The position numbers and the translations under genes were made by a program. The notes under the pieces are model-generated. The model was not told where the DNA came from and ran no database searches. It saw only the letters and a list, made by a program, of their open reading frames with translations. Below, one piece after another: positions 27,396-36,499 of a stretch of 64,000 nt of DNA. The DNA comes from DATJLY01 sp035604615 (lineage in GTDB: Bacteria; Pseudomonadota; Alphaproteobacteria; ATCC43930; CGMCC-115725), in NCBI GenBank assembly GCA_035604615.1, contig DATNID010000055.1:70509-134508 (forward strand), given 5' to 3'. The stretch's first letter is position 1. Every line of letters starts with the position of its first letter.

Positions 27396-27474
27396 GGGCA
27401 CCTGCGCCCGACGCAATCTTGCGGGGTGTTGCCGCGGCCGCGATACTCGCGCTCCTTGGCAGGAGAGGTTGGGC

Positions 27475-28431
27475 ATGGGGCTCGCGGTCGCAATCCAGAT
27501 GGACCCCATGGAGTCCATCAACATCGATGCGGATTCGACATTCGTGCTCGCGCTCGAGGCGCAGGCGCGGGGCCACGCGCTCCATCACTACCTGCCGCGC
27601 CATCTCTCGCTCGCCGACGGACGGCTCTATGCCAAGGCGCGTCGGCTCGAGGTGCGGCGCGAGCGCGGGCGCAGCCACACGCTCGGCCCCATCGAGACGC
27701 TCGAGCTCGCGCGCATGGATGTGATCCTGATGCGTCAGGACCCGCCCTTCGACATGGCATACATCACCGCGACGCATCTCCTCGAGCATGTCAGCGACAG
27801 GGTGTTGGTGGTGAACGATCCAGCAAGCGTCCGCAACGCGCCCGAGAAGCTCGTCGCTACGCGCTTCCCGGGCTTGATGCCGCCGACCCTGATCACCAGC
27901 GATCGCGACGAGATCGCCGCCTTCCGCGATGCGCACGGTGACATCATCCTCAAGCCGCTGTTCGGCAATGGCGGCGCCGGCGTGTTCCGCCTTGGGCCGC
28001 AGGACGAGAACTTGAACGCCCTCCTCGAGATGTTCACCCAGCTCTATCGCGAGCCGATCATGGTGCAGCGCTATCTGCCGGCGGTCCGCCAGGGCGACAA
28101 GCGCATCGTGCTGATCGACGGCACGCCCGCCGGCGCGGTCAACCGCATCCCTGCGGCGGGCGAGGCGCGCGCCAACCTTCATGTCGGCGGCCGCGCCGCC
28201 AAAACCGTCCTCACCAAGCGCGAGCGCGAGATCTGCGCCGCGATCGGCCCGACCTTGATGCAGCAGGGGCTCATCCTCGTCGGCATCGACGTGATTGGCG
28301 AGCACCTGACCGAAATCAACGTGACCTCGCCGACCGGGCTCCAGGAGATCAACCGGCTCGACGGCGTGACGCTCGAGGTCGGCGTGTGGGACGCGATCGA
28401 GGCGCGGCTCGCCGCTCGCCGTGCGGCCTAA
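27475..28431 (+). CDS. gshB: Glutathione synthetase
   Basis: ATP-grasp ligase joining gamma-glutamylcysteine and glycine to make glutathione. The 318-residue protein starts at ATG 27475 with AGGAGAGG upstream. Landmarks are the N-terminal VAIQMDPMESINIDADSTF, MRQDPPFDMAYITATHLLE, the ATP-grasp glycine loop KPLFGNGGAGVFRL, and the C-terminal GIDVIGEHLTEINVTSPTG, which carries the Mg-binding Glu and Asn. It follows the BON lipoprotein by 79 bases, and the rsmI-yraN-BON-gshB order is common in alphaproteobacteria. Confidence 0.97.
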   Translation: MGLAVAIQMDPMESINIDADSTFVLALEAQARGHALHHYLPRHLSLADGRLYAKARRLEVRRERGRSHTLGPIETLELARMDVILMRQDPPFDMAYITATHLLEHVSDRVLVVNDPASVRNAPEKLVATRFPGLMPPTLITSDRDEIAAFRDAHGDIILKPLFGNGGAGVFRLGPQDENLNALLEMFTQLYREPIMVQRYLPAVRQGDKRIVLIDGTPAGAVNRIPAAGEARANLHVGGRAAKTVLTKREREICAAIGPTLMQQGLILVGIDVIGEHLTEINVTSPTGLQEINRLDGVTLEVGVWDAIEARLAARRAA

Positions 28432-28438
28432 GGCGGCG

Positions 28439-29196
28439 ATGCGCCTCCTCGCGCTCGCGCTCGTGCTCTTCGCGCTGACGCTGCCGGCCGCTGCGCAGCA
28501 GGGGCGCGGCGTCGGCGACCAGCTTCCCACCGTGCTCTACGGCATGGGACCTGATCCGCGCGAGCGGGTCGAGGTCGACCGGCTGCCGTGGCGCGCGGTC
28601 GGCAAGTTGCAGATCGCGATCGGCAATCTGCACGCCTTCTGCACCGGCGCGCTGATCGCGCCCACCAAGGTGCTGACCGCGGCGCATTGCTTCTTCCATC
28701 CGGTAACGCACGCCAAATTTCCGCTTGGCGAGTTCCATTTCCTCCAGGCCCTGGCGCGCGACACCTACGTAGCCGAGGCCAAGATCGTCTCGGTCGCGAT
28801 CGCCGACGGGTACGATCCCGAGGACGAGGCAAAGACGCGCGGGAGCGACTGGGCGGTGGTCACGCTCGACCACGCCCTCGGGAAGCCGGGCGCGATGCTC
28901 GAATTCGACAGTCGCTTTCCCCCGGCCGGGACGGCGGTGACGGTCGGCGGCTACAACCGCGACTATCAATACGTCGTCACCGCCGACGAGCATTGCCGCG
29001 TCCTGGGCAAGGCCGCGGACGGCAATGGCCGCCCGCTGTTGTGGCACGACTGCACGCGAAGCAGGGGACGAGCGGCGCGCCGGTGCTGGTCTACGAGAGC
29101 GGACGGTGGCTCATCGTCGGCGTCGAGATAGCGTCGGGCCGGCAGGACACGCGCGGCATCGCCTCGATCCCGGACGGGGCGGCGCTGCAACGCTGA
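28439..29196 (+). pseudogene. Trypsin-like serine protease, frameshifted before the catalytic serine
   Basis: The first frame (28439-29131) encodes a signal peptide (LLALALVLFALTLPAAAQ) and a chymotrypsin-fold protease with catalytic His83 in LTAAHC and Asp137 in GSDWAVVTLD. After LLWHDCT (about 29036-29056) it drifts into an unrelated arginine-rich tail. The frame one base back reads KQGTSGAPVLVYESG and continues to a natural end at 29196, GIASIPDGAALQR. It contains the catalytic Ser motif GTSGAP. A single missing base near 29054-29058 explains this. No slippery heptamer is seen, so programmed shifting is unlikely; a decayed gene or an assembly error fits better. It is 7 bases after gshB. 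Confidence 0.8.
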
Positions 29197-29204
29197 GGCC
29201 TGCA

Positions 29205-29234
29205 TTGTCGGGCCGGTTTCGCCGCGCCTATACT
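29205..29234 (+). promoter_or_regulatory. Candidate sigma70-type promoter of the Rieske oxygenase gene
   Basis: TTGTCG (29205-29210), an 18-base spacer and TATACT (29229-29234) lie in the 72-base gap, with a predicted start about 28 bases ahead of the ATG. The -10 matches 5 of 6 consensus bases and the -35 matches 4 of 6. This would start transcription of the catabolic block separately from gshB. Confidence 0.5.
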
Positions 29235-29268
29235 CGCGCGCCGATCATCGGCCGAGGATTCGACGCCC

Positions 29269-30441
29269 ATGCCCGACTCCGGCGACGTGGCGCGCAAGAC
29301 GCGCCGCAAGTTCGACATCGACGTGGTGACGCGCACCGCTCCGGGCACGCTCGCCGGGCGCTACATGCGGCGCTTCTGGCATCCGGTGTGGCGGTCGGAG
29401 GACCTGGCGCCGGGCACGGCGCTGCCGGTGCGCATCATGGGCGAGGATTTCACGCTCTATCGCGGCGACGGCGGTGCCGCGCACGCGGTGGCGCAGCGCT
29501 GCGCGCATCGGCGCACCATGCTGTCGGCCGGCTTCGTCGAGGGCGACTGCATCCGCTGCCTTTATCATGGCTGGAAATACGACGCCCAAGGGCAATGCGT
29601 CGAGCAGCCGGCCGAACTGGGCGAGGCGTTCGCGGAGAAAGTCCGCATCAGGGCCTATCCGACCCACGAATATCTCGGCCTTATCTTCTTATATATGGCC
29701 GAGGGCGCGCCGCCGCCGCCGCTTCGCTTCCCCGAATTCGAGGCGCCGGGCGGCATCGTCAACGCCAACTGCTATAGCCGCGCCTGCAACTACTACCAGA
29801 ACATCGAGAACGGCGTCGACGAGGCGCATTTGCCCTTCACCCATCGCCGCACCAGCTTCGATCAGCTCAACCGCGACGTGCCCCGCATCGAGGCCGAGGA
29901 GCGGCCTTGGGGCTTGGTCGCCTTCGGCATCCGCTCGGACGGGACGGTGCGCGAGCAGCATCTCATGCTGCCCAACATGCTCAGCATGTCGCTGCCGAAC
30001 CTGGACCCGGCGGAGACCGACTGGCGCATCTATGTCTCGTGGCGGGTGCCGGTCGACGACGACAGTCACAGAACCTTCATCGTCGAGCGCCTTGCCCTGA
30101 AGCCGGAGGCGATCGCCCAGTACCGCGCGCGGCGCGACGCGCAAGCGGCTCAGCTTGCCGCGCTGCCGCCGGTGGAGGAGGTCGTCGGCGCCATCCTGGC
30201 CGGGCGCATGAAGCTCTTCGACGTGGCCGACCGGCCGGATTTCCTGTCGATCCAGGATCACGTGGCCCAGATCGGACAGGGCGCGATCGAGGACCGGGGC
30301 GAGGAATGCCTGGGCCGCTCCGACCGCGCGATCGTGCTGCTGCGCAAGCTGTGGGAGCGCGATCTGCGCGCGCTCATGGACGGGCGCGAGCCGACGAAAT
30401 GGGTCTATCCCGAGCGCTTGTCGCGGCCCAAGGGCGTGTGA
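29269..30441 (+). CDS. Rieske [2Fe-2S] aromatic ring-hydroxylating oxygenase, alpha subunit
   Basis: Large subunit of a Rieske non-heme iron oxygenase, which activates O2 to hydroxylate or O-demethylate an aromatic ring. In the 390 residues the Rieske cluster ligands are C78/H80 (RCAHRR) and C97/H100 (RCLYHGW). The mononuclear iron site is in DEAHLPFTH (D184, H187, H192). The C-terminal catalytic domain has the family length. It resembles the phthalate/phenoxybenzoate/vanillate class (one-component oxygenase with a separate reductase). No reductase or beta subunit is adjacent, so electrons must come from elsewhere. The substrate is unknown, but a CoA ligase-like gene and an ACMSD-like gene downstream suggest an aromatic acid. 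Confidence 0.93.
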   Translation: MPDSGDVARKTRRKFDIDVVTRTAPGTLAGRYMRRFWHPVWRSEDLAPGTALPVRIMGEDFTLYRGDGGAAHAVAQRCAHRRTMLSAGFVEGDCIRCLYHGWKYDAQGQCVEQPAELGEAFAEKVRIRAYPTHEYLGLIFLYMAEGAPPPPLRFPEFEAPGGIVNANCYSRACNYYQNIENGVDEAHLPFTHRRTSFDQLNRDVPRIEAEERPWGLVAFGIRSDGTVREQHLMLPNMLSMSLPNLDPAETDWRIYVSWRVPVDDDSHRTFIVERLALKPEAIAQYRARRDAQAAQLAALPPVEEVVGAILAGRMKLFDVADRPDFLSIQDHVAQIGQGAIEDRGEECLGRSDRAIVLLRKLWERDLRALMDGREPTKWVYPERLSRPKGV

Positions 30442-30450
30442 GAGGCCGCC

Positions 30451-32175
30451 TCAACCCGCCGCGAGGATGCCGCGGCGGCGCACCACGTACCAATAGAGCA
30501 CCACCACCGGCATCATGATCAGCAGCATGATGAGGGCAAGCGCCGAGGCCTGCGCCAGCCCGCCATTGAGCCACAGGCTCCACACCACCACCGGCAGGGT
30601 GATGTTCTGCCGCGTGGTCAGGACGATCGCCAAGGTCAGCTCGCGGAAGGCGAGGAGCGCGATCCACAGCCACGCGTAAAGCAAGGTCGGCGCGAGCAGC
30701 GGCCCCAGCACCCGTCCCAGCACCGTGCCGGTGCCGGCCCCGCTCACCGTCGCCGCTTCCTCGAGCTCGCGGTGGATCTGGATGAGGCCGCTGTTGGTCA
30801 TGCGCGTGCCATAGCTCAGCCGCGCGACCACGAACACGACCAGAAGGATCGATACCGTGCCGAACAGCGGCACCGCCGCGCCGAGGACGAAAAGCGCGAT
30901 CAGCAGCGCGCTGACCCCGAACACGATGTTGGGCACCGCGTGCGGCAGGAAGGCGATGACGTCGAATCCGCTGCGCCCCGGAATCCGCGAGCGCAGCACC
31001 ACCCACGAGAACGCGACGCTCAAGGCCAAGGTCGCGGTCGGCGTCAGCACCATGAGGATCGCGGTGTTGACGATGCCCTCGCCGGCCAATTGCCACGGCA
31101 GCGAGCGGTATTGCTGCAGCGACACGGTGGCGAAGGCGGCGGCGGTCGGGAGCTGGAAATAAGGCAGCAGCGACGCCCACGCCACCAGCAGCAGCGGCAC
31201 CACCTGGCTCAGCAGGAAATAGATCGCGGCGAAGCCCCAGGCCGGCATCTGCCAGCGCCCGAGTGCCACGATGCGCGGGCGGTAGGCCTTGCCGGTGACT
31301 ACCTGGTAGCGCTCGGCGCGGCGCTGGATTCGGCTGTACCACCAGCTCAAGATGACGCCGATCGCGACGAGGAAGCTCGACAGCGCGGCCGCCAATCCGT
31401 ATTGCGGCAGCCCACGCGTCGAATCGAGCTGCACCACGAGATACGTCGAGAACGTGAACAGCCGGTTGCCCCAGCCGATGATCGCCGGCACGTCGAAGGC
31501 GGCGAAGCCGATGGTGAAGACATAGATCGAGGCGGCGAGGATGCCGGGCCAGGCGAGGCGCAAGGTCACCGCCCGCATCGTCCGGCCGAAGCCCGCGCCC
31601 GCGACCTGCGCCGCTTCCTCGAGCGCAGGGTCCATGGCGCGGAACACGGCGGCCGTCATGATGAACGAAACCGGCGCGAGGTTCAGGCCCTGGACCCAGC
31701 CCATGCCCGCGACTGAGGCGATGTTGAAGACCGGCCCCGACAGCCCGAACGCGCGCATGAGGCCGGTATTGACCATGCCGATCCTCGGATGCATCAGGAA
31801 CAGCCACCCCATCGCCGAGGCGAAGCCCGGCAGCAGCAGCCCGACCGTCATCATCGTGAAGACGGCGGTCTTGGCCTTGAGGTCGGTGCGCTCGACCAGC
31901 CAGGCGAGCGGGACGCCGAAGGCAAGGCTCACCGCCAAGGTCACCAGCGCGAAGCCGAAGCTGTCGGCGAGCACCGCGTAGGTCATCGGGTCGCCGAACA
32001 TGTCGCGGTAATTGCCGAGCGAGTAGCGCGCGGCGGGGTCGCCGACATCGCCGACCCGGAATCCCAACCACAGCACCACGATCAGCATGACGATGATGAT
32101 CGCGCTCGCCGCGATCACCGCGCCGATCATCACCGCAGGCCAGGGATTGGCGCGGCGCCCGCTCTCTCCCGGCAT
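30451..32175 (-). CDS. ABC transporter permease (fused two-domain, iron(III)/thiamine FbpB-ThiP type)
   Basis: A 574-residue inner-membrane permease in which two binding-protein-dependent transport modules are fused, as in FbpB/AfuB and ThiP. About 12 membrane helices are visible. The first half has an EAA-type loop near ALEEAAQVAGAGFGRTM and the second near RELEEAATVSGAGTGTVL. It starts 17 bases behind the binding-protein gene at 32192 and is clearly in the same operon. No ATPase gene follows, so the transporter must borrow one encoded elsewhere. It ends convergent with the Rieske gene, with a 9-base gap. Confidence 0.93.
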   Translation of the reverse strand: MPGESGRRANPWPAVMIGAVIAASAIIIVMLIVVLWLGFRVGDVGDPAARYSLGNYRDMFGDPMTYAVLADSFGFALVTLAVSLAFGVPLAWLVERTDLKAKTAVFTMMTVGLLLPGFASAMGWLFLMHPRIGMVNTGLMRAFGLSGPVFNIASVAGMGWVQGLNLAPVSFIMTAAVFRAMDPALEEAAQVAGAGFGRTMRAVTLRLAWPGILAASIYVFTIGFAAFDVPAIIGWGNRLFTFSTYLVVQLDSTRGLPQYGLAAALSSFLVAIGVILSWWYSRIQRRAERYQVVTGKAYRPRIVALGRWQMPAWGFAAIYFLLSQVVPLLLVAWASLLPYFQLPTAAAFATVSLQQYRSLPWQLAGEGIVNTAILMVLTPTATLALSVAFSWVVLRSRIPGRSGFDVIAFLPHAVPNIVFGVSALLIALFVLGAAVPLFGTVSILLVVFVVARLSYGTRMTNSGLIQIHRELEEAATVSGAGTGTVLGRVLGPLLAPTLLYAWLWIALLAFRELTLAIVLTTRQNITLPVVVWSLWLNGGLAQASALALIMLLIMMPVVVLYWYVVRRRGILAAG

Positions 32176-32191
32176 CGCCGCCGTGCGAGAC

Positions 32192-33286
32192 CTAATTCTG
32201 CTTCCCCGTGAAGATTTTCGAGATCTGCTTCCACGCCTCGTAGGCCTCGGGATGGGCGTCGTACCAGGCGATGTCGATGCGGTGGAACGGCGCGCCGCGC
32301 GATTTTTCTAGGTCGGCGACGGTCTTGTGCGTGCCGGTCTCGGCGAAGAGGTCCATGTCGGTGTCCCAGGTCTGGCGCGTCAGCGCCTGGCCCTCTGGCG
32401 TCATGCAGAAGATCGCGAACAGCTTTGCGGCATTGGGATGGACCGCGTTCTTGGGCACGCCGAGATAGAAATATCCCAGCGCCGGGAAGTCGGCGGGCGC
32501 GACCTGGACGATCGGCGCGCCTTTACGGATCGTGTCGATGAAGTCGGTGCCGCTGCAGGTGATGGCGAATCCCAGGAACTCGCCGGTCGCGATGCGCTCG
32601 CCCTCGTTGCAGCGCATCAGGCCCGAAGTCTGGGCCGACATCTTGCGTGCGAAGTCGATGGCGCGCTCCGGCCCCCACATGTCGTTGGCCGCAAGCACGT
32701 CGAAATTCGCGGCGTAGGGCGTGGCCGCGATCTTGCCCTTCCACTCAGGCTTCAGGAGGTCGGTCAGCAGCGTCGGCTTCGACGGCGCGAGCTGGCTGTT
32801 GTAGGCGATGCCGGGAAGCGCGGTGACCACCTTCAGTGCGGTGCTATTGTCGTCGACCATGCCATCGGTGATGCGGCCGGGCAGCATCTTCTGCCATGCC
32901 GCGCCGAGGAACGGCTTGCGCGGCACCAGCCGCGACATGACGTCGGCATAGCCGATATAGACATCGGTGGAGGACGGCTGGCCCGCGGCCTGACGCATCG
33001 CGATCTCGTTGCCGATCTGCGGCATCGATGCGCCCGGCGTGAAGGTGGCGTGGATGTCGGTGCCGAACATGGCATTCATCTGCTGCTCGAACTGCTTGAC
33101 GCCGGCGGTGCCGCCCAGCGTTCCCTCGCCCCAGACGAGCGATAGCGCGCCCTCGGTCTTCGCGGCGGCGATCACTTCCTTGAGCTCTGGACTGAACTCC
33201 GCGGCGAATGCGGGGCCGCAAGCGAGCGCGGCGATGGCGGCGGCCGGCAGCAGCCGGCACAAGATGGCGGATGGCAGGTCGCGCAC
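32192..33286 (-). CDS. ABC transporter substrate-binding protein, iron(III)/putrescine type (SBP_bac)
   Basis: Periplasmic receptor for the fused permease encoded next. With GTG 33286 as start (GGGGGGA 7 bases upstream) the product has 364 residues and a good signal peptide (LPAAAIAALACGPAFA before AEFSPELKEV). An open frame back to ATG 33322 has no RBS. The family pattern is that of Fe(III)- or spermidine-type receptors: TEGALSLVWGEG near the N-terminus and the C-terminal AKLFAIFCMTPEGQALTR. In a catabolic neighbourhood such proteins may bind carboxylic acids rather than iron. The gene diverges from the CoA ligase-like gene across 77 bases. Confidence 0.88.
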   Translation of the reverse strand: MRDLPSAILCRLLPAAAIAALACGPAFAAEFSPELKEVIAAAKTEGALSLVWGEGTLGGTAGVKQFEQQMNAMFGTDIHATFTPGASMPQIGNEIAMRQAAGQPSSTDVYIGYADVMSRLVPRKPFLGAAWQKMLPGRITDGMVDDNSTALKVVTALPGIAYNSQLAPSKPTLLTDLLKPEWKGKIAATPYAANFDVLAANDMWGPERAIDFARKMSAQTSGLMRCNEGERIATGEFLGFAITCSGTDFIDTIRKGAPIVQVAPADFPALGYFYLGVPKNAVHPNAAKLFAIFCMTPEGQALTRQTWDTDMDLFAETGTHKTVADLEKSRGAPFHRIDIAWYDAHPEAYEAWKQISKIFTGKQN

Positions 33287-33363
33287 TGGACGGTCCCCCC
33301 GGATTGCGATTTGCGCCATCATAGGCCGGGTTTCGGCCCGGAGCCATTGACGGAGGCGCGGCG

Positions 33364-34827
33364 ATGAAGGGGACGGCGCATGCGGGCGGCAAGAGCGCGC
33401 TGCCGCTCCACTACCGCAAGCTCGACTGGGACGCGTTCGAGCGCGACCACCCGCCGCCCGACATCTGGGCCGAGACGGTTTATCGCTGGCCGGCCGAGCG
33501 CGTGCATGCGCTGCAGAACGCGCGCTTTCTCGCGACCATGAAAATCGGCTGGGCCAATCCGTTCTTCCGCCGCCGCTGGCAGGCGGCCGGGCTCGAGCCG
33601 GGCGACATCAGGAGCCTCGACGACATCGTCAAACTGCCCCCCTACAACACCGACGATCTCAAGACCGACCAGCAGGAGCATCCGCCGTTCGGCAGCGGCA
33701 CCGGCATCCGCGACCACCGATCCTACCTTGGCGGCGCGCCGTTGAAGCTACAGACCAGCGGCGGCACCACCGGCAAGCCGCGCATGACCTTGCACGGGCC
33801 CATGGAATGGGAGATCGCCGGGCTCGGCACCGCCTGCGGCCAGTACATCCAGGGCGCGCGGCCCGGCGACGTGATGCAAATTCCGGCGACCTGTTCGATG
33901 GCGATGCTGGGGTGGGCCTTCTACAAGGCGTGCCACGACTATCTCGGCATCCTGCCGGTCACCAGCGGAAGCGGCATCGTCACGCCGAGCCGGCGCCAGA
34001 TCGAATTGGCGTTCGATTGCGGTGTCAACATCTGGATGAGCTTTCCCGAATACTTGATCCGTCTTGCCGCCGCCGCGCGCGAAGAATTCGGGCGCGACAT
34101 TCGCGAGCTGCGCACCAAATACCTGACGACTTTCCTGGGGCCGGATTTGGAAGGCACGCTTCGCGCCGAGATCGAGCGCTTGTGGGGCTGTCCCGCCTTC
34201 GACAATTACGGCACCAACGAAATCGGCCTCGGCGCCGGCGAGTGCGGCGAGCGCGACGGTCTGCATTTCTGCGAGGACCTGTTGTTCTTCGAGGTGCTCG
34301 ACACCGAGACCGGCGCGCCGGTGCCCGACGGCAAGGTCGGCAATCTCGTCGTCACCGCGTTCTACCGCACGGTCCAACCGGTGATCCGCTTCAACCTGCG
34401 CGATCTGGGCCGCATCGTGTCGCGGGCGCAATGCGGCTGCGGCAGCTGGTACCGGCGCATGGATCACTTCCTCGGCCGCAGCGACAACATGATCCGCATG
34501 CGCGGCGTCAACGTCTATCCGATGGCGTGCCTCCCGGCCATCCGCAGCGATCCGCGCACCACCGGCGAATGGGTGTGCGAGGCGCATGTGGCGACCGTCG
34601 ACGGCGCCGCGCGGGAGGAGTTGGCGATCCATGTCGAGATGCGCGACGACGCGGGGAGCCGCGACGGCCTCAAGGAGCATCTCGAGGCGCGGCTCAAATC
34701 CGATCTCGGGCTTTCGGTCGAGGTCCGTCTGGTGGAGGCGGGCAGCCTCGCCACCTCCGGCACGCTCGGCGAAGGCAAGGTGAGCCGCCTCCTCGAGCGC
34801 CGCCCGGCCTATCAGAAGAAGATGTGA
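33364..34827 (+). CDS. Phenylacetate-CoA ligase (PaaK)-like AMP-dependent enzyme
   Basis: Adenylate-forming enzyme of the PaaK/capK class, which activates an aromatic or other carboxylic acid as an acyl-adenylate and then a CoA thioester. The 487 residues include the ATP loop LQTSGGTTGKPRMT, the motif FDNYGTNEIG (aromatic-acid ligases have a Y/F-G-x-T/S-E signature here), IRFNLRDLGRIV, and the C-terminal DNMIRMRGVNVYP with the family-specific PaaK C-terminal domain. The exact acid is unknown; its place in the Rieske/amidohydrolase block suggests aromatic acid catabolism. The last 16 bases overlap the convergent protease gene. Confidence 0.9.
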   Translation: MKGTAHAGGKSALPLHYRKLDWDAFERDHPPPDIWAETVYRWPAERVHALQNARFLATMKIGWANPFFRRRWQAAGLEPGDIRSLDDIVKLPPYNTDDLKTDQQEHPPFGSGTGIRDHRSYLGGAPLKLQTSGGTTGKPRMTLHGPMEWEIAGLGTACGQYIQGARPGDVMQIPATCSMAMLGWAFYKACHDYLGILPVTSGSGIVTPSRRQIELAFDCGVNIWMSFPEYLIRLAAAAREEFGRDIRELRTKYLTTFLGPDLEGTLRAEIERLWGCPAFDNYGTNEIGLGAGECGERDGLHFCEDLLFFEVLDTETGAPVPDGKVGNLVVTAFYRTVQPVIRFNLRDLGRIVSRAQCGCGSWYRRMDHFLGRSDNMIRMRGVNVYPMACLPAIRSDPRTTGEWVCEAHVATVDGAAREELAIHVEMRDDAGSRDGLKEHLEARLKSDLGLSVEVRLVEAGSLATSGTLGEGKVSRLLERRPAYQKKM

Positions 34828-35213
34828 GTTGCGGTCTTGGCCGTCGACAGCGGCATGTTCGGGTTCGCCGGATTGGGCATGATGCGCTGCCGCGCCGGAT
34901 CGACCACCAGGTCCATGTCCGCCATGGGGATGGCACCGAGCAGCACTTGGTCGCCCAGAACCAGCGCCCCGGTCCAGCAGTGCCGGCCGAAGATCTCGGC
35001 GCGAATCGGACCGACATAGTCGACGATATGCGACTTGCCGTCCGCGGTCCTGACCTCGCGCTGCTCCGTGCGCACGAGCCCGAGCTGAAGGGCCACGTGC
35101 TGTGGAATGCAGAGGTGTAGCGCGCCCGTATCGGCGAGAGCCTTGGCATCGAGCTCAGCCAGCTCCGGGCGGGCGGGGTTCACGAGACGCAGATCGGCGA
35201 GGACGAGACCCAT
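34812..35213 (-). CDS. Retropepsin-like (clan AA) aspartic protease
   Basis: A 133-residue stand-alone protein with a single retropepsin-like domain, which would work as a homodimer. The catalytic Asp lies in the motif ALADTGALHLCIP (D-T-G), followed by the flap-like region and LLGAIPMADMDLVVD, typical of clan AA members. The start ATG 35213 has AAGGAG 6 bases upstream, which decides it against ATG 35228. It is a cytoplasmic protein without a signal peptide. Its target is not known. It overlaps the end of the CoA ligase-like gene tail to tail by 16 bases. Confidence 0.82.
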   Translation of the reverse strand: MGLVLADLRLVNPARPELAELDAKALADTGALHLCIPQHVALQLGLVRTEQREVRTADGKSHIVDYVGPIRAEIFGRHCWTGALVLGDQVLLGAIPMADMDLVVDPARQRIMPNPANPNMPLSTAKTATHIFF

Positions 35214-35362
35214 GGGTGCTCCTTGCACGTCGAGGCATCATAGCACGCTCGCACGTCAGTTGCCGCCGGCACGGCCGGCTCGGTCGCCCCGCTCGCTGCC
35301 CTGTGGCGGAGGCCCGCGAATTCCACGATGATGCGGCCAAATCCAGTCGAGGGGAGGAGCGA

Positions 35363-36487
35363 GTGTTGTTCTCTTGCAGCCCGGCCGCATCTCATGCCGG
35401 CCCGATCGCAGTGCGCCGGACGCGTGGCGGCAACAAGCATTTCACGGTCGACATCCATTGCCACGTCGAAACGCCCGAGGCGTCCGACCTCGTCAAGGGC
35501 ATGCGGCCACCGCCGCAGCCGCAGATGATGTTCACCAACGACGCGACGCGCGAGGTGAACCGGCTCCAGGAGCAGAACATCCGCACCGCCATCACCTCGA
35601 TCGAGGCGCGGCTCGAGCACATGGACCGCACCGGCATCGACATCCAGGCGATCTCGACCGCGCCGGGCCAGTATTACTATTGGACCGAGCCCGAGCTCGG
35701 GCGCCAGACCGCGCGTCTCATCAACGAGAACATCGCCCGCATCTGCGCCGACCATCCCGACCGCTTCGTCGGGCTCGGGACCGTGCCGCTGCAGGCGCCG
35801 GAATTCGCCGTCGCCGAGCTCGAGCGCGCGGTCAAGGAGCTGGGCCTGCGCGGCGTCGAGATCTGCACCAACGTCAATGGCGACGAGCTCTCGGCGCCGC
35901 GTTTCCGTCCCTTCTTCGCCAAGGCCGAGGAGCTGGGCGTGCTGATCTTCATGCACCCCGCGGGCTTCACCGACGGGCGCCGCCTCAGCGACCATTACTT
36001 CATCAACGTGATCGGCAACCCGCTCGATTCGACGGTGGCGGTGCATCACCTCATCTTCGACGGCGTGCTCGAGGATTATCCGCGGCTCAAGATCGTGGTG
36101 GCGCATGGCGGCGGTTTCCTGCCCGCCTATTCCGGGCGCATCGACCATGCCCATGGCGCGCGCGTCGATTGCCGCCGCGTGATCAAGAAGAAGCCGACCA
36201 GCTATCTGCGCAAGCTCAATTTCGACACCATCGTCTTCACCCACCACCAGCTCGAATATCTGGCGTCCGTGTGGGGCAGCAATCACATCCTGCTTGGCAC
36301 CGATTATCCTTATGACATGGCGCTGCCCAACGCGGTGCGCTTCGTCGAGAGCGCGGCACTGGGCGAGCGCGACAAATCGTTGGTGCTCGGCCTCAACGCC
36401 GCGCGCCTGCTCGGGATCAAGGCGCCGGCGCGGCCCGCGCCCAAGAAAAAAGCGCCGGCAAAGGCGAAGGCGAAGCGGCGGCGCTGA
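35363..36487 (+). CDS. Amidohydrolase, ACMSD-like (2-amino-3-carboxymuconate semialdehyde decarboxylase family)
   Basis: Metal-dependent (beta/alpha)8-barrel hydrolase or decarboxylase of the amidohydrolase_2 group. The start is GTG 35363, preceded by GGGGAGGAG; the product has 374 residues. Metal ligands are in VDIHCHVETPE (H-x-H), HPAGFTDGRR, VVAHGGGFLPAY and LLGTDYPYDM (Asp). The last 25 residues are Ala/Lys/Arg-rich and look like a disordered tail. Family members decarboxylate aromatic carboxylates (ACMS, gamma-resorcylate, 5-carboxyvanillate), so it is a candidate step in the aromatic pathway implied by the Rieske oxygenase and the ligase. It has a paralogue at 47375-48469. Confidence 0.9.
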   Translation: MLFSCSPAASHAGPIAVRRTRGGNKHFTVDIHCHVETPEASDLVKGMRPPPQPQMMFTNDATREVNRLQEQNIRTAITSIEARLEHMDRTGIDIQAISTAPGQYYYWTEPELGRQTARLINENIARICADHPDRFVGLGTVPLQAPEFAVAELERAVKELGLRGVEICTNVNGDELSAPRFRPFFAKAEELGVLIFMHPAGFTDGRRLSDHYFINVIGNPLDSTVAVHHLIFDGVLEDYPRLKIVVAHGGGFLPAYSGRIDHAHGARVDCRRVIKKKPTSYLRKLNFDTIVFTHHQLEYLASVWGSNHILLGTDYPYDMALPNAVRFVESAALGERDKSLVLGLNAARLLGIKAPARPAPKKKAPAKAKAKRRR

Positions 36488-36499
36488 GCCGCCGGCGGC

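Noticed and set aside
29040..29060. Programmed -1 ribosomal frameshift in the trypsin-like gene
   Set aside because: No X-XXY-YYZ slippery heptamer or downstream stimulator is visible at the crossover, so a simple base loss is more likely.
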